NCBI RefSeq assembly: GCF_964022235.1
Contig: NZ_CAXHZL010000003.1
Coordinates: forward strand, 186,001 to 250,000
DNA from: Limimaricola sp964022235
GTDB lineage: Bacteria; Pseudomonadota; Alphaproteobacteria; Rhodobacterales; Rhodobacteraceae
Length of the DNA: 64,000 nt
Direction of reading: 5' to 3'
The first letter of the stretch is position 1. Each line of letters begins with the position of its first letter. Shown in pieces: positions 15,643 to 22,680 of this stretch. A program made the translations under genes and the position numbers. The notes beneath the pieces are model-generated. The model was not told where the DNA came from, ran no database searches, and saw only the letters and a list, made by a program, of their open reading frames with translations.

Positions 15643-16150
15643 AGGCCGCAAAGGCAAGCGACCGGAGGAGGGGCAATATGCCCCCCTCCCCTACGCGCTA
15701 CTCAAGTCGCCTGCTTGGCGTGCGCTGTCGGGTCCGGCCATCAAGGCCTTTCTCGAACTGCACACCCGCTACAACGGCTGCAACAACGGCAGGCTGTTCC
15801 TGTCGCTCAACGAGGCCGCCGACATCCTGGGCATCGGGAAGGCAACCGCCCAGCGCGCTTTGGTCGAGTTACAGGACAAGGGCTTTCTGGTACTGACCAA
15901 GCCGGGCAACTGGTATGGCCGCCAAGCCAATGAATGGCGCATCACGATCAAGCCTGAGGACAGGAAACCGCAAAGCACGGCCTCGAACGACTGGCGGTCG
16001 CGGCAGCCAAAAACAGAACACGGTTCCGTAGCGGACCCGTCAGCCTGCCCCATGGGTCCGCTTCGAAACCACCTCCCCCGCCATGGGTCCGCTCCGGAAC
16101 CCGTCAGGCCGGATTCGCCTGCCGCGTCGGGTTCTGAGGTGGGCCGCTAA
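15635..16150 (+). CDS. Helix-turn-helix island protein, possible replication or regulatory role
   Basis: 171 aa. An N-terminal basic stretch (ARGRKGKRPEEG) leads to a helical region (SPAWRALSGPAIKAFLELH) and a winged helix-turn-helix: LSLNEAADILGIGKATAQR, then LVELQDKGFLVLTKPGNWYG. This layout is frequent in island and plasmid proteins of alphaproteobacteria, sometimes likened to replication initiators. The C-terminal ~60 residues are Pro/Ser-rich and disordered. ATG 15635 lies within the end of the previous frame; the frame is open upstream to 15539 but would then overlap fully with that gene. No catalytic motif seen. Confidence 0.65.
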   Translation: MARGRKGKRPEEGQYAPLPYALLKSPAWRALSGPAIKAFLELHTRYNGCNNGRLFLSLNEAADILGIGKATAQRALVELQDKGFLVLTKPGNWYGRQANEWRITIKPEDRKPQSTASNDWRSRQPKTEHGSVADPSACPMGPLRNHLPRHGSAPEPVRPDSPAASGSEVGR

Positions 16151-16180
16151 TATATACCACTCCCCTGTAAGGAACGGGTC

Positions 16181-16705
16181 ATGTCACAGCTACCAACCGA
16201 AGCACAACGACGCCGCCGGACACCGGTCTTCAGCACCTCCCCCGATGGTGCCGTTAACATCACGACCAATTGCCCCGACCAACTCCGGGAATTGTTCGGG
16301 ACGCAAACCAGAGAAGCGGCATTCAGCCTCATGCATTCGGCCATCTCGGCGCTGGGCAAGTCAGGCGAGAACGACCGCGACCTACTTGCCGCGATGGCTG
16401 TCGAGATCGAACCCCGTGACGGCATCGAGGCTATGCTGGTCGTGCAGATGACGGCCACCCACACGGCGATGACTGAGATGACGCGACGCATGGTGGACAC
16501 AAGCGGCGGCTATCAGGTGCGGGAAAGCCTAGAGCGCTCCATAACGCGGCTTTCCCGCACTTACCTCGCTCAAATAAAGGCATTGAAGAAGCATCGAGCA
16601 AAGGTACAGCAGACTGTTCGAGTGGAGCGCGTCACGGTCAAGAGCGGCGGACAGGCTGTCGTCGGCAACGTGCAGCATGGGGGGAGGTCACAACATGAAG
16701 GTTGA
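16181..16705 (+). CDS. Conserved island hypothetical protein
   Basis: 174 aa, soluble. Middle region: AFSLMHSAISALG, DRDLLAAMAVEIEPRDGIEAM and MTEMTRRMVDTSGG. The end contains ALKKHRAKVQQTVRVERVTV then GQAVVGNVQHGG, a tail I recognise from conserved hypothetical proteins of alphaproteobacterial islands. No enzymatic motif. The preceding AAGGAACGGGTC holds a Shine-Dalgarno (AAGGA) 8 bases before the ATG at 16181. It overlaps the next gene by 11 bases and is probably co-transcribed with it. Function unknown; DNA or RNA binding is possible because of the basic C-terminus. Confidence 0.7.
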   Translation: MSQLPTEAQRRRRTPVFSTSPDGAVNITTNCPDQLRELFGTQTREAAFSLMHSAISALGKSGENDRDLLAAMAVEIEPRDGIEAMLVVQMTATHTAMTEMTRRMVDTSGGYQVRESLERSITRLSRTYLAQIKALKKHRAKVQQTVRVERVTVKSGGQAVVGNVQHGGRSQHEG

Positions 16706-16946
16706 CGACAACCCCATGAGCAAGGCCCACGCGGCCCCCAGATGCACCGCTACGTCCAAGCGAACGGGCGTCCGGTGCAAAGGACCGGCGGTCAGAGGAT
16801 GGGCTGTCTGCCGCTTTCACGGCGCAGGCGGCGGGCATTCTACAGGTAAAAACCATCCCTCCTATAGGCACGGAAAACGCGGCCGAGAATGGACCACGGC
16901 AAGACGCGAAATTCACGAGTTGGTTCGCATACTGCGGGCCACCTAG
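16695..16946 (+). CDS. Small zinc-binding HGG-motif protein of islands
   Basis: 83 aa. Cysteines and His in the pattern C-(x)6-TGVRCKGPAVRGWAVCRFHGAGGG suggest one zinc site (about residues 16-45), a motif common in small phage/island proteins that often sit beside the 16181-type gene. The tail SYRHGKRGREWTTARREIHELV is basic. ATG 16695 has GGAGG 8 bases upstream and lies inside the end of the previous gene. The protein ends early at 16946 compared with the dead copy at 17671, whose frame runs on, so this copy may itself be C-terminally shortened. Confidence 0.7.
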   Translation: MKVDDNPMSKAHAAPRCTATSKRTGVRCKGPAVRGWAVCRFHGAGGGHSTGKNHPSYRHGKRGREWTTARREIHELVRILRAT

Positions 16947-17073
16947 GCCGGATGTAGCCCATCCGAGCAGTCGAAATCCAATGGAGCGACTCGCGCGACA
17001 GGAGTATGCTTCAGCCAGCAATTCCGAAGTGATTCTTGGCTTTTCCTGCGGCGCCGCCCCCTTGGCGGTTCCC

Positions 17074-17080
17074 GAGGAGG
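17074..17080 (+). promoter_or_regulatory. Ribosome binding site that sets a TTG start
   Basis: GAGGAGG lies 5 bases before TTG 17086. The TTG is followed at once by a signal-peptide-like sequence, so this site, not the ATG at 16981, most likely defines the gene start. Confidence 0.6.
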
Positions 17081-17085
17081 TTTTC

Positions 17086-17562
17086 TTGAAGCGTATTGCA
17101 CTCCGCAGCGGACTGATCGGCGCCGCCCTGCTTTCAACCATCGGCTACGCGGAGGCGAAGCGACGTATGACGCCGCAGCTCGAACCGCCCATTCAGGAGG
17201 CGATTATTGAGAGCGACCGGGCTGACGCGAGGGTCGCCCACATGCGGCCCGGCGAATGGCGTAAGGTCCGCAACTGGATATCGTCTTGCCTGGCCGAAAC
17301 CCCGCTGTCTGGACATGAAGAGACAGCCGTCCCAATCGTGCTCCACATAACGCCGAACCGGCAACTCTCGATCCTACCGCAGTCCGCCTCCGATAGCCGA
17401 CCGCCGGGCCGTAGCAAGATGATGGCAGCAGATCTGGAGAAGGCGCTGACACTATGCGGCGTGGCCAGCATGTATGAGCCGCCGACCCGCGAGCCGATAG
17501 ACCTAGTAATGCTAGTGAACCCTTCCACCGGCGAAAGCAGGCCTGTGCAACGATTGAAATAG
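17086..17562 (+). CDS. Putative exported hypothetical protein
   Basis: 158 aa from TTG 17086. The first residues (M)KRIALRSGLIGAALLSTIGY then AEA form a plausible Sec signal peptide (charged start, hydrophobic core, A-x-A). The mature part has no family I recognise; it contains MRPGEWRKVRNWISSCLAET, a possible HITPNRQLSIL strand, and a C-terminus VMLVNPSTGESRPVQRLK. The frame also opens at ATG 16981, which would bury the signal sequence at residue 36, so the later start is preferred. It lies between the two copies of the zinc-binding gene. Periplasmic location is inferred. Confidence 0.5.
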   Translation: MKRIALRSGLIGAALLSTIGYAEAKRRMTPQLEPPIQEAIIESDRADARVAHMRPGEWRKVRNWISSCLAETPLSGHEETAVPIVLHITPNRQLSILPQSASDSRPPGRSKMMAADLEKALTLCGVASMYEPPTREPIDLVMLVNPSTGESRPVQRLK

Positions 17563-17670
17563 AGCGACTGGCAGAAGTGGTTCCGTGGCCTGCAACTAGT
17601 GATGCAAGGCTAAGACGGGCTTGCAACCTCACAGTTCTCTTAACTTCTCAGGCCAAGAACGTGCGATGCC

Positions 17671-17961
17671 GTCGGGCAAGGACGCACTATCCTATTCCTA
17701 GATACATCGCCACATCCAAATGAACCGGCATCCGGAGCAAAGGACCGGCTGTCAGAGGATGGACCGTCTGTCGCTTCCACGGTGCGCGTGGTGGACACCC
17801 CGCGGGCGAGGGCCACCCATCCTACCGCCTTGGCATACGGTCGCAGGAATGGATTGAGACCCGGCGTGCAATCAATGGTCTGTTACGGGAGGTCCGGGCT
17901 ATCGACCGGGCTATCTGGCAGCTCAACATTTCCAAACATCGGACAGACATGGCCACTTACT
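17671..17961 (+). pseudogene. Dead second copy of the zinc-binding island gene
   Basis: Aligns without gaps to 16741-16903 at a fixed offset of 960 bases and clearly shares ancestry. In-frame TGA at 17721 replaces Arg; two zinc Cys codons are changed (TGC to TAC, and TGC to AGC). The start region reads GTCGGGC where the live copy has ATGAGC. Downstream, the frame runs on past the stop position of the live copy with a family-like tail (EWIETRRAINGLLREVRAI), so each copy keeps something the other has lost. Confidence 0.8.
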
Positions 17962-18099
17962 CAATCGCCACTTTCAATCGCACAGTCCTAGCGAGCGCTC
18001 CAGATAGACTACCGGAGTCTTGCCGTTCCGATTGCAAAGGCTCTGCCTGTAGACATGGCGATACGAGCGCATATGGAAAGCCAACTGGTCGTGGTCACA

Positions 18100-18251
18100 G
18101 GGGTGACTTTGTTCGAAGATGAGGTTGCCGCCTCCCGGGCTGGTGCGTTTGATCTATGGCACGCACGTCCGGGCGCGTTGCAGGGCCTGACAGACCCGGA
18201 AGGGAAGCAAACCACCGTTGCCGCTCGGCTTGGCGGTAAAAAGCCATGGCG
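18100..18251 (+). repeat. Diverged ~150-bp repeat, copy 1
   Basis: Matches 19114-19263 along its length (offset about 1013 bases), for example ...CCGGGCGCG(T/C)TGC... and AAGCCATGGCG at the end. In copy 1 a frame from 18055 to 18264 is open and reads GVTLFEDEVAASRAGAFDLW; copy 2 has a shared start (GVTPFADDVAA) but shifts frame. Probably the remains of a duplicated gene or element end. Family not recognised. Confidence 0.6.
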
Positions 18252-18348
18252 TGGACGAATCTAGGTGTATGGCCGCATATTTCCTATAGGATGCAAGGCG
18301 CTCGCCACCTGGTTGAGTCGAATGACCTGTTTTGTTTGGATGATCTTT

Positions 18349-18921
18349 ATGAAAAAGAACGGCTTTAGAAATCTCGCCATTGCTGCAGCGATTGTCACTA
18401 CCGCCACTACTGCGCAGGCTGTACCTGTAAGGTGGACTTTTGAAAATGTTGTTTCCTATGGTAATTATGATGAGGCATGGCGCGGATACTTAGTTTTTGA
18501 TCAAAAGATTGGCAAAATACTAGAATACGACCTGCGTACTGCATTTTCTCACTTTTCTAAAATTCGCCCCATCAGCGTCGACCACCCACTCTCTGAGCTT
18601 AACTTCAATAAGCAGTTCAAACATACTTGGTCTGATCGGGTCACCACATTCTATGACCTAGAAATTGATCTTTCCTTCAGCGCACCATTAACAGATCTCG
18701 GCGGTATTGTTGTGGTTGATGGATATGAGATGCTCTCTGAATACACACCATCATACAATGATTATGACGTCGATTTCTACGCTACGTATGGGCTTATCGA
18801 AGGGACACCGGAACCCGATTGGGTTAGCCCGGTGCCAGTCCCAGCATCCGGCATTCTATTACTCGGCGCTTTCGGCGCGATGGCCGCTGCCTCTCGAAAA
18901 AGAAAAACACCTCAGGCTTGA
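18349..18921 (+). CDS. VPLPA-CTERM / PEP-CTERM-like exported protein
   Basis: 190 aa. N-terminal signal peptide MKKNGFRNLAIAAAIVTTAT ending AQA; a beta-rich middle (VRWTFENVVSYG, DLEIDLSFSAPLTDLGG); and a C-terminal sorting tail: PVPVPASGILLLGAFGAMAA followed by ASRKRK. Motif, one membrane helix, then basic cluster is the VPLPA/PEP-CTERM plan, which in Gram-negative bacteria is cut by an exosortase and linked to the surface or to extracellular polymer. No exosortase gene is in the window. The gene is far richer in A/T than its surroundings, consistent with recent transfer. ATG 18349 gives a normal signal peptide; ATG 18265 would add 28 residues. Confidence 0.8.
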   Translation: MKKNGFRNLAIAAAIVTTATTAQAVPVRWTFENVVSYGNYDEAWRGYLVFDQKIGKILEYDLRTAFSHFSKIRPISVDHPLSELNFNKQFKHTWSDRVTTFYDLEIDLSFSAPLTDLGGIVVVDGYEMLSEYTPSYNDYDVDFYATYGLIEGTPEPDWVSPVPVPASGILLLGAFGAMAAASRKRKTPQA

Positions 18922-18950
18922 TTGGCCGTTCTCCGACGTTGATTGAAGGA

Positions 18951-18982
18951 CCCCCCCTCCCTCTTCTCATTGGGAGTGGGGG
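18951..18982 (+). terminator. Hairpin after the VPLPA-CTERM gene
   Basis: CCCCC(C)CTCCC pairs with GGGAG(T)GGGGG across a 10-base pyrimidine-rich loop, 29 bases past the stop codon. A GC-only stem with no T-run; termination is plausible. Confidence 0.5.
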
Positions 18983-19563
18983 CATCCCTGACGCCTCACC
19001 TCAGGCACACGCATGAGCTCTACACGGCATTGATGGCATGACCGCCCCTACCCTCCTTGCAGCATCGGTGACCAAGGTGGGGTTGCGACGGTCCACACTG
19101 AAGGGCGGTCATGGGCGTCACGCCATTCGCGGACGACGTCGCCGCCCATCAGGGTAGTGCTCCCACTCTATGGTACGTACTTCCGGGCGCGCTGCGGGGG
19201 CTGCAGGCGTGGAAGGTAAGCAAGTCAGGTCGCGGCGCGGCTTGGCTGACGCAAGCCATGGCGGGGCCACTCGGCACTCGCTGGCCAGCGTCAATCCGAA
19301 ACCGCCGAACTGTAGTATTCGAATGGGAGTACAGACCGCCGGGTCCTGCCGCTAATCCCCTTCCGACTTACGATGTCCCGGGGTTTAGCGGCTAAAAATC
19401 TTGCTAGGAACCGCTCGCGGATGCCCCCTTTGGTGGGGGCGGATATAAACTTCACCGTCAGGCTCTAGGAACCGATGCCAGCTAGATAACGCGCGCTTCA
19501 CAAATTGGGAATTGGGGGGGGCACTATCCACCTTGGAAGCCTTTCAAAACAAGGTATTTTCCC
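18983..19563. other. Gene-poor right end of the island
   Basis: Apart from repeat copy 2 (19114-19263) no gene is supported. The frame 19111-19395 has no start signal and merely covers the repeat. The sequence from 19400 to 19560 is without recognisable features up to the right repeat. Confidence 0.5.
19114..19263 (+). repeat. Diverged ~150-bp repeat, copy 2
   Basis: Partner of 18100-18251 with a 2-base net length difference. The two copies flank the VPLPA-CTERM gene in the same orientation, as expected for a duplication or for the ends of a small inserted unit. Confidence 0.6.
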
Positions 19564-19585
19564 CATGCTTCTGGCGGAGGAGGTG
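19564..19585. repeat. Right repeat (putative attR), overlaps tRNA-Ser 3' end
   Basis: CATGCTTCTGGCGGAGGAGG plus TG. Positions 19572-19585 are the CCA end, discriminator, acceptor and first T-stem bases of tRNA-Ser (minus strand); the match to 12723-12744 extends 8 bases past the tRNA. Confidence 0.6.
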
Positions 19586-19661
19586 GGATTCGAACCCACG
19601 GTACGCTCTCACGCACGGCGGTTTTCAAGACCGCTGCAATCGACCACTCTGCCACTCCTCC
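19575..19661 (-). tRNA. tRNA-Ser (anticodon TGA)
   Basis: 87 nt on the minus strand plus encoded CCA (19572-19574). Acceptor GGAGGAG/CTCCTCC with discriminator G; anticodon loop CTTGAAA giving TGA; a long variable arm (GTGCGTGAGAGCGTAC); T-arm GTGGGTTCGAATCCCAC. All typical of bacterial tRNA-Ser. Its 3' end is the likely integration site of the island to its left. Confidence 0.95.
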
Positions 19662-19865
19662 GGCGGCCCCGGCCTAAGCACTGCGCCGCGATTCGGAAAG
19701 AGGTTCGATCACGCGATTTTCCGCGAGCCGACGCGCTACCGGCTTTCAATGCCGCACGCCCCCCGATATGTTCGCCTCGCGTCGCCGATCGCACGACCGC
19801 GGGCAGCGACCGATAGACAAGAGCGGACCGGGCAACGGTCCGAGCGGGCAATCGAGGGACGACAC

Positions 19866-20690
19866 ATGCCAGCCACCATTCCTGCGCGGCCGGTCTCCAT
19901 GCTGCTGGGCACGCTGCTCGCGCTCGGCGCTTGCGGCGAGACCGGCTCTGCCACGGGTCCCGGCGACGCCAGCCGCACCGAGATCGTTTCGCGCGACGTG
20001 GAGGCTCCGGGCGTGTTTCAGGTCACAGAATCCGGCTTGTGGGACGGGCGTCCCTCGCTCGGCGGTGTCTGGGTCGCCTACCCTGAGGTCGATGTCGAAC
20101 AGATCGGACAGGTCGTCATCCGCAATGAGGCCAACGGCCGCTTCGTGATCGGCGCGTTGTTCCGGCGCGAGCGCGAGAGCTCCGGCCCCGCATTGCAGGT
20201 TAGCTCGGAAGCCGCCGAGGCGCTCGGCATGCTCGCAGGCGCGCCCGCCAAGCTCAACGTCACAGCGCTGCGCCGTGATGAAACCGCCGCCCCCGAAGCA
20301 CCGGGGGCCACCACGGATTTTGATGATCCCACGCCGATCGCCGCCGTGCCGCTGCCGCCTTCCGAGGGCTCGACCGCAGCCTCCGCCGCGCCTGCTGCCG
20401 CAGCCCCGGAGGCGCGCAGCCCTGCCCCGGCCGAAGTGCCCGCATCGGCCAGCGGCCTCGACCGGCCCTACATCCAACTCGGCATTTTTTCGGTCGAGGC
20501 CAACGCTCGCAACACGGCCACGGCGATGGAGGTTGAGGGGCTGGCCGCACGCGTCGTCGCCTCCGAGATCCAGGGCGCGGACTACTGGCGCGTCGTCGTC
20601 GGCCCCGCCGCGACCACCGATGCGCGTGATGCGGCGTTGGCTCGCGTCAAGGCATTGGGCTTCACGGACGCCTATTTCGTGCGAAACTGA
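19866..20690 (+). CDS. SPOR-domain lipoprotein
   Basis: 274 aa. Signal peptide with lipobox LALGAC (Cys near residue 24). Residues ~40-130 resemble the RlpA-like double-psi region (GLWDGRPSLGGVWVAYPEVD, IGALFRRERES) without the usual catalytic Asp motif being obvious. A Pro/Ala-rich linker (~140-195) leads to a C-terminal SPOR domain: YIQLGIFSVEANARNTA ... YWRVVVGPAATTDARDAAL ... GFTDAYFV. SPOR domains bind glycan strands without stem peptides at the division septum. It directly precedes the D-Ala-D-Ala carboxypeptidase gene, a pairing that fits cell-wall remodelling. Start ATG 19866. Confidence 0.85.
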   Translation: MPATIPARPVSMLLGTLLALGACGETGSATGPGDASRTEIVSRDVEAPGVFQVTESGLWDGRPSLGGVWVAYPEVDVEQIGQVVIRNEANGRFVIGALFRRERESSGPALQVSSEAAEALGMLAGAPAKLNVTALRRDETAAPEAPGATTDFDDPTPIAAVPLPPSEGSTAASAAPAAAAPEARSPAPAEVPASASGLDRPYIQLGIFSVEANARNTATAMEVEGLAARVVASEIQGADYWRVVVGPAATTDARDAALARVKALGFTDAYFVRN

Positions 20691-20777
20691 CCCGAGACCG
20701 GGCCGCTCGATGGCTCGGCTTCGACCATCCTTCCCGGCCGCCACCGTGTGGCCCGACAACCGACCGGAGCGACCTTG

Positions 20778-22043
20778 ATGATCCGTGCCGTCTTCCTCGC
20801 CGCCGCGACCCTCGTCGCCCTCACGCCCCTCGCCCATGCGCAGGGCTTCGAGACACCGGCCCGCGCGGCCTATGTTCTCGATCACACCACGGGAACCGAG
20901 CTTCTCGCCAAGAACGCCGACGAGGCCCTGCCGCCTGCGTCGATGTCCAAGCTGATGACGCTCTACATGGCCTTCGAGGCGATCGCCTCGGGGCGGCTCT
21001 CGATCGAGCAGCGGCTGCCGGTTTCCGAGCACGCCGCCTCCTACGGCGGATCGTCGATGTTTCTCGACACCACCGACCGGGTGCGGGTCGAGGACCTGCT
21101 GCGCGGTGTGATCGTGCTGTCGGGCAACGACGCCTCGGCGGTGCTGGCCGAAGCGCTTTCGCCCGATGGGACGGAGGCCGGCTTTGCACGGTTGATGACC
21201 GAGCGCGCGCGCGAAATGGGAATGATGAACTCGACCTTCGCCAACTCCAACGGCTGGCCCGACCCGCGTCAGCGCATGTCGATGCGCGATCTCGGCATTC
21301 TCGCCAGCCACCTGATCTCCGACTTCCCGACCTTCTACCCGATCTTCGCCGAGCAGGAGTTCGCGTTCGATGGCCGCGTGCCCTCCAACAGCCAGAACCG
21401 CAACCCGATCCTGGGCTTGGGCATCGGGGCCGACGGGCTCAAGACCGGTCACACCTCCGAGGCGGGCTATGGCCTCGTTGGTTCGGCCAAGCAGGGCGAG
21501 CGGCGGGTGATCTTCGTGGTCACCGGTCTCGACAGCACGGAATCGCGCCGGGTCGAAGCTGAGCGGCTCGTCAACTGGTCGTTCCGCCAGTTTGCGCAGC
21601 GCGACGTCGGCGAAGCCGGCACGCGGATCTCGGAGGCCGAGGTATGGATGGGCGAGCGCAACCGTGTCGGACTGGCTCTGGGCGAAGACCTGTCGCTGCT
21701 GCTTCCGGCGACCTCGAAGGACGAGGTCGACGCCGAGGTCGTCTATCAAGGCCCGATCGAGGCCCCGATCGAAAAAGGCCAGCAGCTTGCCGAACTGGTG
21801 ATCGCGCGTGAGGGGCTGCCCGCGACGCGGGTGCCATTGGTCGCCGAGACCGCCGTGGCGCGAGGCGGCTTCGTGCCGCGCGTCAAGGTCGCCGCCTCGG
21901 TGCTGTTCGACCGTTTCGGCCCCGAAGGGCTGACCCTGCCGGGCCTCGACCCTCTGGCGGAGGCTCCGGCGCCGGAGCCCGAAACCGAGGTCGCGCCCGA
22001 AGCCGATCCCGAGGCGGAGCCTGCCACCGAAGACGAAACCTGA
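20778..22043 (+). CDS. D-alanyl-D-alanine carboxypeptidase (PBP5/6 family)
   Basis: 421 aa with a signal peptide (IRAVFLAAATLVALTPLAHA, cut after AHA). Peptidase S11 motifs: PPASMSKLMT (Ser-x-x-Lys nucleophile), SGND (Ser-x-Asn) and GLKTGHT (Lys-Thr-Gly). It removes the terminal D-Ala of peptidoglycan stem peptides. The C-terminal beta-domain (~270-385) is followed by an acidic Pro/Glu-rich tail (APEPETEVAPEADPEAEP) instead of a clear amphipathic membrane anchor. Start ATG 20778; the few codons upstream are not needed. Followed after 4 bases by tmk, probably in one operon with the SPOR lipoprotein. Confidence 0.93.
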   Translation: MIRAVFLAAATLVALTPLAHAQGFETPARAAYVLDHTTGTELLAKNADEALPPASMSKLMTLYMAFEAIASGRLSIEQRLPVSEHAASYGGSSMFLDTTDRVRVEDLLRGVIVLSGNDASAVLAEALSPDGTEAGFARLMTERAREMGMMNSTFANSNGWPDPRQRMSMRDLGILASHLISDFPTFYPIFAEQEFAFDGRVPSNSQNRNPILGLGIGADGLKTGHTSEAGYGLVGSAKQGERRVIFVVTGLDSTESRRVEAERLVNWSFRQFAQRDVGEAGTRISEAEVWMGERNRVGLALGEDLSLLLPATSKDEVDAEVVYQGPIEAPIEKGQQLAELVIAREGLPATRVPLVAETAVARGGFVPRVKVAASVLFDRFGPEGLTLPGLDPLAEAPAPEPETEVAPEADPEAEPATEDET

Positions 22044-22047
22044 TCCG

Positions 22048-22680
22048 GTGACCTCCGGCCTTTTCATCAGCTTCGAGGGCATCGACGGCTCCGGCAAATC
22101 CACGCAGACGCGGCTCTTGGCCGAAGCGCTGCGCGCCTCGGGACGCGAGACGATACTGACCCGCGAGCCGGGCGGCAGCCCCGGCGCCGAGGAAATCCGG
22201 CAGCTCGTGCTGACCGGCGATCCGACGCGCTGGTCAGCAGAAACCGAACTCCTGCTCTTTACCGCCGCACGGCGCGACCATCTGGAGCGCACCATCCGCC
22301 CGGCCCTCGATGCAGGCCACACCGTCATCACCGACCGCTTTGCCGACAGCACCCGTGTCTATCAGGGAGCCACGCGCGGCGATCTGCGCGACACGGTGGA
22401 CCGGCTGCACGCATTGATGATCGGCACCGAGCCGGATCTCACCTTTCTCATCGACATGGATCCCGCGACGGCGCTGGCGCGGGGTCTTGCGCGGCGTTCC
22501 GGCGAAGATCGGTTCGAGGACATGGGCCTTGGGTTCCAAGAAACCCTGCGCGCGGGGTTTCTCGACCTCGCCGCGCAATCCCCGGACCGGTTCCGCGTGA
22601 TCGACGGCAACCGCACGCCCGAAGCCGTGGCCGCAGAGATCTCCGCCATTGCCCTGCCCCGCGCCGGGGCCACTGCATGA
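22048..22680 (+). CDS. tmk: Thymidylate kinase
   Basis: 210 aa; phosphorylates dTMP to dTDP. P-loop FEGIDGSGKSTQ at residues 9-20; DR(F)ADST motif TDRFADSTRVYQG in the middle; lid region LARRSGEDRFED with Arg residues. Length and motif order match the bacterial enzyme. Start is GTG 22048, 4 bases after the carboxypeptidase stop; no ATG lies before the P-loop. Overlaps holB by ATGA, a common gene pair. Confidence 0.95.
   Translation: MTSGLFISFEGIDGSGKSTQTRLLAEALRASGRETILTREPGGSPGAEEIRQLVLTGDPTRWSAETELLLFTAARRDHLERTIRPALDAGHTVITDRFADSTRVYQGATRGDLRDTVDRLHALMIGTEPDLTFLIDMDPATALARGLARRSGEDRFEDMGLGFQETLRAGFLDLAAQSPDRFRVIDGNRTPEAVAAEISAIALPRAGATA

Larger units (their letters stand above)
12723..19585. 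mobile_element. Decayed integrative island at tRNA-Ser(UGA)
   Basis: About 6.9 kb between a 22-bp imperfect direct repeat (20 of 22 identical). The right copy contains the 3' end of tRNA-Ser; the left copy has no tRNA. Contents: broken P4-type integrase, truncated DUF1489, AlpA-type regulator, five short island genes, a zinc-binding gene with a dead second copy, a small exported protein and a VPLPA-CTERM protein. Gene density, broken genes and mixed base composition all contrast with the flanking operons. Integration at a tRNA 3' end by this integrase family is well established. The integrase lies at the end away from the tRNA. The element should no longer move by itself. Confidence 0.7.

Noticed and set aside
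19746..22352. 868-codon open frame on the minus strand
   Set aside because: It is antisense to the SPOR, carboxypeptidase and tmk genes, which have clear motifs; Gly/Arg/His-rich shadow typical of high-GC DNA.
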